From: Rhizobium mongolense subsp. loessense
GTDB lineage: Bacteria > Pseudomonadota > Alphaproteobacteria > Rhizobiales > Rhizobiaceae
Length of the DNA: 64,000 bases
NCBI RefSeq assembly: GCF_900099775.1
Contig: NZ_FMTM01000005.1
Span: forward strand, 248,001-312,000
Direction of reading: 5' to 3'
This document shows positions 26,870-36,398 of the stretch, piece by piece. The position numbers and the translations under genes were made by a program. The notes beneath the pieces were generated by a model. That model worked only from the letters and a program-made list of their open reading frames with translations, searched no databases and was not told the DNA's origin. Each line of letters starts with the position of its first letter. Position 1 is the stretch's first letter.

Positions 26870-27829
26870 TCAACCTACCTTGATGCGCGGATCGATGACC
26901 GCATAGGCGATATCGGTCAGCAGATTGACGATGATGACGCAGGTGCCGATGACGAGCGTCGCACCCATGATGACGGGATAGTCGCGCGTCTCCACGGCAT
27001 CGACGAGCAGCAGGCCCATGCCCGGCCAGTTGAAGACGCTTTCGATGAAGATCGCCCCGCCAATCGCAAGGCCGATGGTCGAACCGATCAGCGTGACGAC
27101 GGGCAACAGCGCGTTTCTGAGAGCATGCTTGGTGATGACCCAGAATTCGACGACGCCTTTGGCGCGGGCGGTGCGCACGTAATCCTGGTTGAGGACTTCG
27201 AGCATCGAGGCGCGCATGTAGCGCATGATCAAGGCAGCCTGGGCGATGGCGAGCAGTGCGGCAGGCAGGATCAGATGCCGCAGGAGATCGAGAACGGAAA
27301 ACGCCTCGCCCGGCGTCAGCATTCCGCCCGATGGCGTCCAGTTCAGCCGGACGGAAAAAATGTAAAGACCGATCAGCGCGCTCAGAAAGGCCGGGCTGGA
27401 AATGCCGGCAAGCGCGAACACCGAAAAGGAAATGTCGGCGACGGAATTGCGCCGCACGGCGCTGATGACGCCGATCGCAATCCCGGCGACGATCGAAATT
27501 AACAGCGCGGTGCCCATTAGGAGCACCGTCGGGCCGATGCGCGAAAGCACGAGGCTAAGGACCGGCTGGTCCAGCCGCTTGATCGAATAGCCGAGATTGC
27601 CCGCGAGCGCCTGCTGCAGCCATGCGAGATACTGAACCGGCAAAGTCTGGTCGAGCCCGAGCCGGTTGCGCAATTCAGCAAGATCAGACGACGACATCGG
27701 GATGTTGGGATCGATATAGGCATCGATCGGATCGCCGGGGGCAAGGCGCAGCAGCAGGAAGATCAGCGCGCTCAAGGCAAGGAGCATGCCCATCCCGATG
27801 ATCACGCGCCGGAGGCTGTATCTAAGCAT
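26870..27829 (-). CDS. ABC transporter permease, OppB/DppB-like
   Basis: 319 residues from the ATG at 27829 ([20 protein letters not shown]). Six helices; [12 protein letters not shown] is the hallmark of the DppB first loop, and the EAA loop reads [20 protein letters not shown] followed by [13 protein letters not shown]. The C-terminus [17 protein letters not shown] is typical. An upstream in-frame ATG at 27877 lies inside the hairpin region and is unlikely to be used. Confidence 0.94.
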   Translation of the reverse strand: MLRYSLRRVIIGMGMLLALSALIFLLLRLAPGDPIDAYIDPNIPMSSSDLAELRNRLGLDQTLPVQYLAWLQQALAGNLGYSIKRLDQPVLSLVLSRIGPTVLLMGTALLISIVAGIAIGVISAVRRNSVADISFSVFALAGISSPAFLSALIGLYIFSVRLNWTPSGGMLTPGEAFSVLDLLRHLILPAALLAIAQAALIMRYMRASMLEVLNQDYVRTARAKGVVEFWVITKHALRNALLPVVTLIGSTIGLAIGGAIFIESVFNWPGMGLLLVDAVETRDYPVIMGATLVIGTCVIIVNLLTDIAYAVIDPRIKVG

Positions 27830-27845
27830 TGGAAATCCATTCCGT

Positions 27846-27867
27846 GAGGGTGGCCGAAGCCACCCTC
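27846..27867. terminator. Stem-loop after the ABC binding-protein gene
   Basis: Perfect 9-bp arms GAGGGTGGC / GCCACCCTC closed by a CGAA tetraloop, 20 bp past the binding-protein stop and 16 bp before the permease ATG. No U-run. Likely mRNA stabiliser or attenuator. Confidence 0.75.
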
Positions 27868-27887
27868 GATAGTTCAAGAAGAGCGCC

Positions 27888-29471
27888 TTATTCGGCGATC
27901 GACCACTGCTGCGGATTGGCCTGGTACGGCCCGCCGCCTGGAGCAGGCGTCCAGACGAAATCCTTGACCTTGGTCGACACCACGCCGTAGCGGTTCGCGA
28001 CCCAAAGTGTTCCCCAGGGCAACTCGGTGTTCATCACCTTGCAGACCTGCTGATAGCGGGCATCGCGCTTGCTGCTGTCGGTTTCGGCAAGGGCAGCATC
28101 AAGCGCTGAGGTCAGATCCGGCATGCGGGCGCGCACGACGTTCGGGCCTGCCGGCGGAATCTGCTTTTCGTTGAGGCCGGGATTGATGCTGCCGGCATCC
28201 GGGCCATTTTGCAGGCCGGCATAGACCATCTGGAACTGCGAGATGTCGGCATCTGCCTTTAGCACGATGCTGTTGTAGGTCGGCGCATCGACGGCGCGCG
28301 GCACGACATTGATGCCGACCTGGGCGAGCATCGCCTGCACGGCCGCGAGCACGTTGGTCGCAAGCGGCGTCGTGTAGTAGGTCAAAAGCGTGATCGGCTT
28401 GGCGCCGTTGATCTGATCCCAGCCGGCTTCCTTGAGCAGCTCCTTGGCCTTTTGCGGATCGTAGGCGTAGGCTTCGATATCCTTCGGCACCAGCCGATCG
28501 GCGATATAGGCGCAATTGGCCGGCGTCGCAGCGCCGCCGTAAAGACTTTTGATGATGGCGTCGCGATTGATGGCATACATCACCGCCTGACGGACGCGCA
28601 CATCCTTCCAGATCGGCGAATCGTGGTTGAACCCCAGATAGTTTACGACGAAGGAATTGCCTTCGATGACCTTGAAGGACTTGTCGTCCTTGAAGGTCGG
28701 CACGTCGTTGGAATCGACATAGGTGAACTGGATTTCACCGGACCGCAGCGCAGCGATTGCTGCCGCCGGATCGGCGAAATATCGATTGATCACCTTTTCC
28801 AGCGCCGGCTTGCCGCCGCGATAATCGATGTTGGCAGCGAGCTCGACATATTGGTCGGTGACGTATTTGGTGAACTTGAACGGGCCAGTACCGATCGGCG
28901 TCGTCGACCACCAGGTGCTCTTTGCAAGCTGGTCGGCGGGGGTGGAGGCGAGCGCGTGCTCGGGCAGCATCATCACCTTGGTCATCGTATCCAGGATACT
29001 GGCGCTCGGTGCGCTCAGCTTGACGACGAGCGTACGGTCATCGGGTGCCTCGACCGCCGAAACGGGCTTGAGGCGCGCGGCAAGCACCGAGCCCGTCTTG
29101 GCATTCGTCGCCAGTTCAATGGTGAATTTCGCATCCTTCGCCGTGAAGGACTTGCCGTCATGCCACTTCGCATCCGCGAGCTTGAAGGTGTAGGTCTTCT
29201 GGTCCTCGCTCACCTCATAAGACGAGGCAAGCACGCCGACGACCTTCTGCAGCTTCTCGTCATAAGCGACGAGCGGCTCATAATAGATGCTGAGCCAGGT
29301 GAAGCCGGCGGTTGCGGCCAGCGGATTGAAATTGCCCTGAAAGCCGCCGGGGCCGACGTCGAAGCCGCCGGAAAGCGTTGCCGCTTCGGCCGGCGCTGTG
29401 AAGGCTGGAATGGCGGTCGTCGCCATCATCGCGGCGAGCGCGATGGCCGATAGTCTGGACAGTCGTTTCAT
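27888..29471 (-). CDS. ABC transporter substrate-binding protein, SBP family 5 (peptide/opine/nickel type)
   Basis: 527 residues; Sec signal peptide within 1-30 ([20 protein letters not shown] then PAEA). The mature protein is a cluster C binding protein: [52 protein letters not shown] and [20 protein letters not shown] are the SBP_bac_5 landmarks. It captures the ligand in the periplasm. The start overlaps the gntR stop as ATGA. Ligand unknown; the two co-transcribed aldolases argue for a sugar-acid-like or opine-like compound rather than peptides. Confidence 0.93.
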   Translation of the reverse strand: MKRLSRLSAIALAAMMATTAIPAFTAPAEAATLSGGFDVGPGGFQGNFNPLAATAGFTWLSIYYEPLVAYDEKLQKVVGVLASSYEVSEDQKTYTFKLADAKWHDGKSFTAKDAKFTIELATNAKTGSVLAARLKPVSAVEAPDDRTLVVKLSAPSASILDTMTKVMMLPEHALASTPADQLAKSTWWSTTPIGTGPFKFTKYVTDQYVELAANIDYRGGKPALEKVINRYFADPAAAIAALRSGEIQFTYVDSNDVPTFKDDKSFKVIEGNSFVVNYLGFNHDSPIWKDVRVRQAVMYAINRDAIIKSLYGGAATPANCAYIADRLVPKDIEAYAYDPQKAKELLKEAGWDQINGAKPITLLTYYTTPLATNVLAAVQAMLAQVGINVVPRAVDAPTYNSIVLKADADISQFQMVYAGLQNGPDAGSINPGLNEKQIPPAGPNVVRARMPDLTSALDAALAETDSSKRDARYQQVCKVMNTELPWGTLWVANRYGVVSTKVKDFVWTPAPGGGPYQANPQQWSIAE

Positions 29472-30214
29472 TGTGTTCCTCCCACATTTGAACTTGTCTT
29501 GTTATTTGCGATCACCCGGGAGATGCCGGCATAATGGCGATCCAGGCGTATGCGCGCTTCCTCCAGGTCCCTTGCTTCCACAGCATCGACGATCGCTTCG
29601 TGGTCCCTCCACGTGGCCATAGGATCGACATTGTCGAGATTGACGAAGTCGGACGCCTTGTAAAAAGCCAGCCAGAAAACATCGATCAGCCGAACGAGCG
29701 TCTCGTTGTTCTGGCAGCGGAAAAGCAGGCGGTGGAATAGCTGGTCGTCTTCCGCGAAGGATTCGCCGCGCTCGGCATGGAGGCGCATCCTGTTTGCCGT
29801 GGCACGCAGCTCGGCGATATCCTCATCGCTGATCATCTCCAGCGTCTTGCCGATGAGGCCGACTTCGAGCGTGCGGCGGATCTCGAGGACTTCCTCGATC
29901 TGGCGAAGCGCGCCGCCGAGGCCGTAAGCCAGATTGTCGAGCAGCGGCTCGAAGGAGAAGGCCTTGACGAAGATGCCGACACCGCGCCGCGATTCCAGAA
30001 CGCCAAGCGACTCCAGCGCTTTGATGCCCTCGCGGAGCGAATTGCGGCTGACGCCGAGTTGGCTTGCAAGCTCTCCCTCGGCTGGCAGCAGCGTTCCCGG
30101 CGCAACGCCGTTGTCTGCGATATAGGCGCGAAGGCTCTCTTGCACCGAGACGTGCAGAAGAGGCGCCCGCGTCAGAGGCTTCATCGTCTTTAGCGTCATG
30201 CCGTTCTCGTTCAT
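29468..30214 (-). CDS. GntR-family (FadR subfamily) transcriptional regulator
   Basis: 248 residues from the ATG at 30214 (MNENGMTLKTMKPLTRAPLL); an ATG at 30199 is also possible. Winged helix about 20-90 (LPAEGELASQLGVSRNSLRE) and an FCD domain with DDQLFHRLL, RDHEAIVDAV and LDRHY. First gene of the ABC-aldolase operon, overlapping the binding-protein gene by 4 bp. An array of GGATAT half-sites lies 12-43 bp before its ATG, so strong autoregulation is expected. Confidence 0.88.
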   Translation of the reverse strand: MNENGMTLKTMKPLTRAPLLHVSVQESLRAYIADNGVAPGTLLPAEGELASQLGVSRNSLREGIKALESLGVLESRRGVGIFVKAFSFEPLLDNLAYGLGGALRQIEEVLEIRRTLEVGLIGKTLEMISDEDIAELRATANRMRLHAERGESFAEDDQLFHRLLFRCQNNETLVRLIDVFWLAFYKASDFVNLDNVDPMATWRDHEAIVDAVEARDLEEARIRLDRHYAGISRVIANNKTSSNVGGTQ

Positions 30215-30225
30215 GCATGAGTTCA

Positions 30226-30257
30226 GGATATGACAGACATATCCACTTGTAGGATAT
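30226..30257. promoter_or_regulatory. Operator array of the ABC-aldolase operon
   Basis: Three half-sites: GGATATG (30226-30232), CATATCC (30238-30244) and GGATAT (30252-30257). The first two form a perfect 7-bp inverted repeat around ACAGA; the second and third form a 6-bp inverted repeat (ATATCC/GGATAT) around ACTTGTA. In addition TGACAGA (30231-30237) recurs inverted as TCTGTCA at 30257-30263. Directly before gntR. Confidence 0.6.
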
Positions 30258-30529
30258 CTGTCAATTGGACATAGAGCGCGGCCGCGCCTGGGGTAAATCG
30301 GCATCGGTTGCATCCATTGCTGTTGAAATCGTTCAGAGAGCCCGGCGTGACGTTCGTGATCGGCCGATTATTCCGCCGAAAATCTTAAGGCGAGATCATG
30401 ATTTTTGGGGAGAGCCATAGAGTTGAACTTAACCTATATAAATAATAGCTATTTATTGTGCTTTCATGCTTTCGGCGCTATTTGCATGGATAGAAGAAAG
30501 CAGCGCGCGAATTTGCGGGGCGATCGAAA

Positions 30530-30997
30530 ATGCTGACTAAAAAAGGAAAATACGGATTGAAGGCACTGGTTGATCTGGCGCGTCTGGCGCCGGGAGAAAC
30601 CGCCTTCATCAACGATGTCGCTGCACGCAACAATATCCCCAAAAAATTCCTCGATACGATCCTCCTGGAACTGCGCAATGTCGGCATCCTTCGCTCCAAG
30701 AAGGGGCCGGGCGGCGGCTATTCGCTGTCGAGGCCGGCGTCGGAGATCCGCATCGGCCATGTCATCCGCACGCTTGACGGGCCGCTCGCTCCCATTCGCT
30801 GCGCAAGCCGCACGGCTTATGAAGCCTGCGACGACTGTTCGAATCCGGAAACCTGTCATGTGCGCCGCTCGATGACCGAAGTGCGGGATGCGATCGCCGA
30901 TATCCTCGACAACATGACGCTCGAGCAATTCGTCGCGAAGGGCGGCAAGCTTAGCGATGCAGACCACGAGACCTCGCCGGTTTTCGCGGCAGGCTGA
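30530..30997 (+). CDS. Rrf2-family transcriptional regulator with a cysteine cluster
   Basis: 155 residues. Winged helix at 1-70 (MLTKKGKYGLKALVDLARLA, then KKFLDTILLELRNVGILRSK and GPGGGYSLSR), followed by the dimer helix. Cysteines 91, 100, 103 and 109 sit where IscR and RirA hold a [2Fe-2S] or [4Fe-4S] cluster, so it probably senses iron, redox state or cysteine availability. The upstream 30258-30529 gap is AT-rich around 30425-30470 with a perfect AATAGCTATT palindrome, a likely promoter and binding region. Its stop is 1 bp from the stop of the convergent SfnB-like gene. Confidence 0.9.
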   Translation: MLTKKGKYGLKALVDLARLAPGETAFINDVAARNNIPKKFLDTILLELRNVGILRSKKGPGGGYSLSRPASEIRIGHVIRTLDGPLAPIRCASRTAYEACDDCSNPETCHVRRSMTEVRDAIADILDNMTLEQFVAKGGKLSDADHETSPVFAAG

Positions 30998-30998
30998 T

Positions 30999-32075
30999 CT
31001 AGCGATCCTTACGCAAATGTTGGGCGGCGCGCTGATGAAGAACATCGGCAGATGTTCTCAGCGCGCGGATGCGGGCGTTCCGCCAATGCCGGTCGAGATT
31101 GAGGCCGATACTCGCGGCGTTTTCCCCCATCAGTTCGAAAATCAGGTTCGAGGCATCTATTGCCAACTGACTTGCGACGGCGCGCGCGGCACTAGCGGAG
31201 AAATAGGCGTCTTCGGCCGAAGGCCCGCTGATATTGATCTGCGCGATGTCGAGCTTGCGGCCCGCCCTTTCCAGAAGCGCGGCTACGGTCTCTATGCCGA
31301 TCGCGAGCTTGCCAATGTCGTTTGCCTGTGCTGCGCCGGCATCGGCGGAAAGAACCGCACGCGCGATCCCAAGATCGACGGCCGCATGCAACAATTCGCC
31401 GATCGCCGATGGTGCGTGCGCGACAAGCGCGACTGCGTCTGCGTTGACATGCAAGTCGCTGGCCACGATGGCGGCTGTGCCGTTGGTGCGCTGGCCAAGG
31501 CCGTCCCAATCATCGACAAGTTGAAGGCCTTCGCTGTCTGAGGAAAGGTAAAGCGTGGTCTGATCATGTCCGACTGCGATCCAATCGGCAAAGAGCACCG
31601 CCGGCGAAGACGTGCTGCGGCCATTCAGTCGATACCCAAGACCCCGGGAACTGACTGCGGCAGCATCCGCAAAAGCGGCCGCGGCAAAACGATCGCCGGC
31701 GAGTACTCGCGCAAAGAGGGCGCGCTGCAGCTCTTCGCCAGCCTGCTGCCGAAAACCGTCGAGGACTGTAAAATGGACTTCGAGGAACTCGCCGATCGAG
31801 GGATCGCCTTCAGCGATGATCGCAACGATTTCGGCGAGCAGCGAATTGGCAATGTCCAGTCCTTCATATTCGGGCGGAACGGTGATCGCGCCGAGGCCGG
31901 ATTGCGAGAGGGCGTCGATTTCCTGATAGGGTAGAATGCGATTGATGTCGCGCTCGCTCGACTGCCGCTGAAAGGCGGCGGCAAGGGTGCGCGCCGTGTT
32001 GATCGCCTCTTCCTCGCTTCCAATGCGTTGCGCGACCGGTCGCGCCCGGTCGTGAAATTGCGATACGGTTCCCAT
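30999..32075 (-). CDS. SfnB-like acyl-CoA-dehydrogenase-fold flavin oxidoreductase
   Basis: 358 residues from the ATG at 32075 (MGTVSQFHDRARPVAQRIGS). The N-terminal helical part with ERDINRILPYQEIDALSQSG and GLGAITVPPEYEGLDI, the middle LQLVDDWDGLGQRTNGTAAI and the C-terminal helices resemble SfnB-type sulfur acquisition enzymes (FMNH2-linked, acting on sulfones or thiols). It is shorter than most SfnB proteins (about 400), chiefly in the loop before LFADWIAVG. Divergent from the phosphatase with an AT-rich 220-bp gap; the neighbouring Rrf2 regulator may link it to sulfur or Fe-S status. Exact substrate not known. Confidence 0.72.
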   Translation of the reverse strand: MGTVSQFHDRARPVAQRIGSEEEAINTARTLAAAFQRQSSERDINRILPYQEIDALSQSGLGAITVPPEYEGLDIANSLLAEIVAIIAEGDPSIGEFLEVHFTVLDGFRQQAGEELQRALFARVLAGDRFAAAAFADAAAVSSRGLGYRLNGRSTSSPAVLFADWIAVGHDQTTLYLSSDSEGLQLVDDWDGLGQRTNGTAAIVASDLHVNADAVALVAHAPSAIGELLHAAVDLGIARAVLSADAGAAQANDIGKLAIGIETVAALLERAGRKLDIAQINISGPSAEDAYFSASAARAVASQLAIDASNLIFELMGENAASIGLNLDRHWRNARIRALRTSADVLHQRAAQHLRKDR

Positions 32076-32296
32076 CAATCGTACTCTTGTTCGATGACGA
32101 TAGGAGTGATGGATCACAACCGGGATGATAAGGCCGGTTTTTCTACAAAGTCGGTGTTGTTTGAATTTTCTTACCAGCTTGATAGAGATGGCCATGCCTG
32201 ACCATCCCACAAACCTTTCAATTCTCAACCGCGCAGCTTTTAGTCAGGAACAGGATTGATTATGGCTCATCCATTGAAGATGACCAAGAGGTTCCC

Positions 32297-33037
32297 ATGA
32301 TGCTATCGCCCGCCCGGCAACGCCTTCAGCTCGATCCCGGCGACAGGCCGATCTATGCAGTCGGCGACATCCATGGGCGGCATGATCTGCTGCAGATGGC
32401 CGAGTACACGATCGTGCGGGATGCAGCACGCCTGCCCGGGCGCAAGCTCATCATCATGCTTGGCGATTACATCGACCGCGGTCCGTCATCTGCGCAGGTG
32501 ATCTCGCATCTGATGGGGCCGGCGCCGGAAGGTTTCGACCGCATCTGCCTGACCGGCAACCACGAAATCATGATGCTCGACTATATCGATGGGAAGATTT
32601 CATTTTCCGAATGGATGCGCATGGGCGCCGATTCACTGCTGCGCTCCTATGGTCTCGACGCCGAGCACCTGCCGCTGATATTTCCGACGGCTTCGAAGCT
32701 TGACGGCTTCATCCGCCAATCGCTGCCGCGCCAGCATATCGATTTCATGCGGGCGCTGCCGATCCTCGTCGATACGCCGGACGTTTTGTTCGTCCATGCC
32801 GGGATCGACCCAAATTTTACGATCGAGAAGCAGAGCGACGAGGACCTCGTCTTCATCCGCGAGCGGTTCCTCGACAGCGGCATCGCGCTGCCGAAGCTTA
32901 TCGTTCATGGCCATACGCCCTGCAGCGAGCCGGACGTCCAGCCGCTGCGGCTCAATCTGGATACACGGGCCTTCAAGACCGGGAGGCTGACCGTCGCCCG
33001 CCTGTGGCGGGGTCGGGTTCACCTCTTCTCCACCTGA
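32297..33037 (+). CDS. PPP-family serine/threonine protein phosphatase (metallophosphoesterase)
   Basis: 246 residues; AGAGG 5 nt before the ATG. All PPP metal motifs are present in order: GDIHG (24-28), GDYIDRGP (56-63), GNHE (87-90), VHAGID (168-173) and HGHT (202-205). A bacterial stand-alone phosphatase that uses two metal ions to remove phosphate from Ser/Thr or other phosphoesters. Its TGA and the stop of exoP form the palindrome TGATCA, i.e. no spacing at all. In rhizobial exo regions a phosphatase next to exoP could conceivably oppose its tyrosine kinase, but that is speculation. Confidence 0.88.
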   Translation: MMLSPARQRLQLDPGDRPIYAVGDIHGRHDLLQMAEYTIVRDAARLPGRKLIIMLGDYIDRGPSSAQVISHLMGPAPEGFDRICLTGNHEIMMLDYIDGKISFSEWMRMGADSLLRSYGLDAEHLPLIFPTASKLDGFIRQSLPRQHIDFMRALPILVDTPDVLFVHAGIDPNFTIEKQSDEDLVFIRERFLDSGIALPKLIVHGHTPCSEPDVQPLRLNLDTRAFKTGRLTVARLWRGRVHLFST

Positions 33038-35386
33038 TCAGGCTTCGGCAGACTGCCGCTTTGGAGGAAGTTCCTCCGTGTAGTAGCTGACATATTTGTG
33101 GTGGTAGCGTTCCGTTCCGCCGAAATTGCTGAACTTGGCGAGCTCGGTCATATCCGTCTTGTTGAGGATGACGCCGAGGATCTTCTGCTTGATCTGCGGT
33201 TCGGCATTCACGATATCGCGGACCATGTTGGTCGGTGTCTGGCCCCATTCCGTCACGAACAGGAAGCCATCGACCTGCGGCGCGAAGGCCTTCGCGTCGA
33301 TGACCGGGCCGAGCGGTGCAAGGTCGACGACGATGTAGTCGAACATCTTGCGGGCATTTTCCATCAAATTGAACATGCCCTGCGAGGCAAGGAGCTCGCT
33401 GGTGTGCATCAGGTTGTCGTTCGAAACGACGGGCAGGATTGCAAGCTTGGTGCGGCTGTCGACCCTGACTGCGCTTGCCCACGGTACTTCGCCAAGCACC
33501 GCTTCGACCAGACCATGCTGCGGCGGGGTTTTCAGCATGCGCGTCAGGCCCGGGTTGCGAAGGTCGGCGTCGATCAGCAACGTGCGCTTGCCGCTGGAGG
33601 CAAGCAGTGCTGCAAAGTTCGCAGCGGTCGTCGACTTGCCTTCGCCGGGAAGGGCGGAGACGACGCCGATGACGCGGTCGCTCTTGCCTTGGAACATGAC
33701 GTCGCTTGCAAGCTTGGCGTTGCGTAGCGTTTCGGCAAAGACCGAGCGGGGCGCTTCGAGAACGATACGCATGATGCGCTCGAAACTCGCGCCGTCTTCT
33801 GGCACTTCTGCGGGCTGGGGTAGCGGGGTCTTGCGCGGTTGGAAGACCTTGCGCTCCTTGGGCAATTTGCCGACCAGCGGCAGATAGCCGAGGAACTTCA
33901 GGCCAAGGATAGAGCGAACGTCACCCTCGACGCGGAAGAAACGCTCGCGGAATTCCTGGAATGCCGTCAACGCGCCGCCAGCCATCAGGCCGAGGACGAT
34001 CGCCAGACCGAGCGTCATCGTCTTCTTGGGGCTCGACGGCGACGTCGGGATACCGGCTTCGGAAATCACACGCGCCTTGGCGATCGGGAAGGACTGTTGC
34101 TGTGCTGCCTCCTCGTAACGGCCGAGATAGGCTTCATAAAGCGTCTTCAGCGCGGTTGCCCGCTGTTCGAGATCGTTGAGCTTGACGATCGACTTGTCGG
34201 ATTCTGAGTTCTTTCCGGTCAGATGCCGGATGTTTTCCTGCAGCGACTCCTGACGCGATTTCGCGACCTCGAACTCATTTCGGTAGCTGGAGGTAAGCTG
34301 CTGGAGTTCTTGGAAGATCTGACGCGTCAGGTCTTCTTTTTCCGTGCGCAGCTGCACGGCCTGCGGATGGTCGGCACCGAAATTGGTGGTGATCTCCTGC
34401 TCGCGGCGGGTGACCCCGATGTAACGTGTGCGCAGGTCCTGGATCACGGAATTGTCGGTCTGGCCGGAGGAAATTGCGGCGTTGTTGACCGCACCGTCCG
34501 GACCCTGATCGACAATCGACTTGAACTGGTTGTAACGGGCCGAGGCGCTGGCGGCATCAGCCTGCGCGACGATGAGCTGCTTGTTGAGGTCGGCAAGCTG
34601 CTGCTCGGACATCAGTTCGCCGTTCGCCGAGGTCAGGCCGTTTTCGGTCTTGAACTTTGCAACTTCGAGCGCAGCCTGTTGCGAACGGTCGCGCAGGTCG
34701 GCAAGACGTTCCTGCAGCCAGACGGAGGCGCGTTCCGTTGCGTCGAAATTCGCGTTGAGCTGGTCGTTCAGATAGGCGTCGGCATAGGCCTTCGTGACCC
34801 TTGCCGCCAGCATCTGGTCCGTCGAGCGGAAGGCGACGGCGATGACAGAACTGCGGGAAACGCGTTCCACCGACAGCGCCTGCTGCAGCATGGCCGCAGC
34901 CTTCTGACGGCGGCCATTGCGGGCATTCTCCTCCGAGGCCGGCGGGCCGCCCGGTGTCAGGGCGCTGGCAATGAGTTTCACGCCGGATTTCACCAGTTCG
35001 ACAGGCCCCTGGCCGGGATCGAGGATGGTGTCGTTCTCGGAGAGGTTTTGAGCATCGACGACGGCCAGTGCCAACTCGTTCGACTTCAGAATCTCGACGG
35101 CGCTCGCGATCTGCATATCCACCTGCTGGGCACTGGCGGCAGGCGCCTCATCCTCGGCATATTTGGTCATGCTGTCATCGAGCAGGATCTGCGTCATCGA
35201 TGTGTAGACGGGTGTCGAAAGGATCAGAAAGATGGCAGCAAGCGCCACGAAAGCGACGACGCAAAGCGCGATCGAACCGGCGCGGCGAAACAGGATCGCA
35301 ATCAGCCGATCGATATCGATGAAGCTGTCGGAATCGTCGGACGCTTTCGGTACCGTGCTATGCAGGGTCAGGTTTCGTTGATTCAT
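33038..35386 (-). CDS. exoP: ExoP: polysaccharide co-polymerase with BY-kinase domain
   Basis: 782 residues. Membrane helices at about 38-57 and 457-475 enclose a large periplasmic, partly coiled-coil domain (190-420), with the proline-rich GIPTSPSSPKKT just before helix 2, the Wzz/PCP motif. The cytoplasmic kinase has Walker A ALPGEGKST (578-586), Walker A' LLIDADLRNP (603-612), Walker B FDYIVVDLAP (682-691) and a C-terminal tyrosine cluster YHHKYVSYY. It controls succinoglycan chain length and export through tyrosine autophosphorylation. Last gene of the leftward exo arm; exoN, which lies between exoO and exoP in S. meliloti, is absent. Confidence 0.93.
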   Translation of the reverse strand: MNQRNLTLHSTVPKASDDSDSFIDIDRLIAILFRRAGSIALCVVAFVALAAIFLILSTPVYTSMTQILLDDSMTKYAEDEAPAASAQQVDMQIASAVEILKSNELALAVVDAQNLSENDTILDPGQGPVELVKSGVKLIASALTPGGPPASEENARNGRRQKAAAMLQQALSVERVSRSSVIAVAFRSTDQMLAARVTKAYADAYLNDQLNANFDATERASVWLQERLADLRDRSQQAALEVAKFKTENGLTSANGELMSEQQLADLNKQLIVAQADAASASARYNQFKSIVDQGPDGAVNNAAISSGQTDNSVIQDLRTRYIGVTRREQEITTNFGADHPQAVQLRTEKEDLTRQIFQELQQLTSSYRNEFEVAKSRQESLQENIRHLTGKNSESDKSIVKLNDLEQRATALKTLYEAYLGRYEEAAQQQSFPIAKARVISEAGIPTSPSSPKKTMTLGLAIVLGLMAGGALTAFQEFRERFFRVEGDVRSILGLKFLGYLPLVGKLPKERKVFQPRKTPLPQPAEVPEDGASFERIMRIVLEAPRSVFAETLRNAKLASDVMFQGKSDRVIGVVSALPGEGKSTTAANFAALLASSGKRTLLIDADLRNPGLTRMLKTPPQHGLVEAVLGEVPWASAVRVDSRTKLAILPVVSNDNLMHTSELLASQGMFNLMENARKMFDYIVVDLAPLGPVIDAKAFAPQVDGFLFVTEWGQTPTNMVRDIVNAEPQIKQKILGVILNKTDMTELAKFSNFGGTERYHHKYVSYYTEELPPKRQSAEA

Positions 35387-35390
35387 GAGG

Positions 35391-36398
35391 TCATCCTTTG
35401 GGCGAGCGCGGCGCGCTGCCGAACGTTGGAATGTCTGTCTTGAGGCCGGCGCGATTGCGCAATGCCGCGGCCAATCTGTTTATGCGGACAGCGATCGGCA
35501 TCTTGAGGTGGCGCAGCGCAATCGGATCGCTCCATGCCGCCTTGATCGTGCCGGAGATCGATCTGTTCTTCATGCTGTCGACAAGGAGAAGGAACGATCT
35601 CGCCTGCCGCAGGCTGCGTGTCCGGAATTTCTGCGCAGAGGAGGCCTCCACATCGAGCGTATGCTTGCCAAGGAAGACCCTGTCTCCCTCCATCATCGCC
35701 TCGATATGCCGGAGTTCGAGCACCCGGGAGATGGAACCCTCGCGGATATGGTAGTCATAGCCCGCAACGGGCTCGACCACGCAGCGCGCGCCAAGCGCCA
35801 GTGCGGAGGCGAGGAATACATAGTCCTCGCCGATCCGCAGATTTTCGTCGAAGCGCAGTGCATGCCGCTCGATGAAGGCTCGTTCGAAAACCGGCTTGAG
35901 ATAACCAAAGTTATGCGTCGTCTGGAAAAGCGCATTGGAGCGAATGAAATCGGCCAGCGTCAGTTCCGGCATGGCTGCCAGCGCACTCTCGGAAAACATG
36001 GTTTCCGGCGGCGTGCCGTCGGCGCGGATCACCCGCAGATTGTCGACCGCGATCTGCGCACCAGCTTTCTCGGCGCGGGCAATCAGCCTGGCCAGCCGCC
36101 CCGGCTCGATCGCATCGTCGGAATCGAGTACGGCAAGCCACCGGCCCGTTGCCGCGGCAATGGCTGCGTTGCGCGCTGCGGCCGGTCCGCCGTTCGTTTC
36201 GAGCGCGAGCAGACGGACATTCCTGTCCGAATAGCTGCCGGCCACCTCGCGCGTGTCATCGCCCGAGCAATCGTCTGCAACAATGACCTCGACGGTCACG
36301 CCGGTCTGCGCCAGCGCGCTTTCGATCGCCTTCGAAAGCGTTTCGGCTGCGTTATAAGCTGCCATGATGAAACTGATGTCCGGCAGTACTTTCGTCAT
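35391..36398 (-). CDS. exoO: ExoO-like family 2 glycosyltransferase
   Basis: 335 residues, GT-A fold: ISFIMAAYNAAETLSKAIES, VIVADDCSGDDTREVA, NGGPAAARNAAI and the DSDD metal motif in WLAVLDSDDAIEPGRL; then HNFGYLKPVF and IGEDYVFLASALALG. Strong pattern match to ExoO, which adds the fifth sugar (a beta-1,6 glucose) of the succinoglycan unit. The start overlaps the exoM stop as ATGA, so the arm is read as one coupled transcript. Confidence 0.85.
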   Translation of the reverse strand: MTKVLPDISFIMAAYNAAETLSKAIESALAQTGVTVEVIVADDCSGDDTREVAGSYSDRNVRLLALETNGGPAAARNAAIAAATGRWLAVLDSDDAIEPGRLARLIARAEKAGAQIAVDNLRVIRADGTPPETMFSESALAAMPELTLADFIRSNALFQTTHNFGYLKPVFERAFIERHALRFDENLRIGEDYVFLASALALGARCVVEPVAGYDYHIREGSISRVLELRHIEAMMEGDRVFLGKHTLDVEASSAQKFRTRSLRQARSFLLLVDSMKNRSISGTIKAAWSDPIALRHLKMPIAVRINRLAAALRNRAGLKTDIPTFGSAPRSPKG

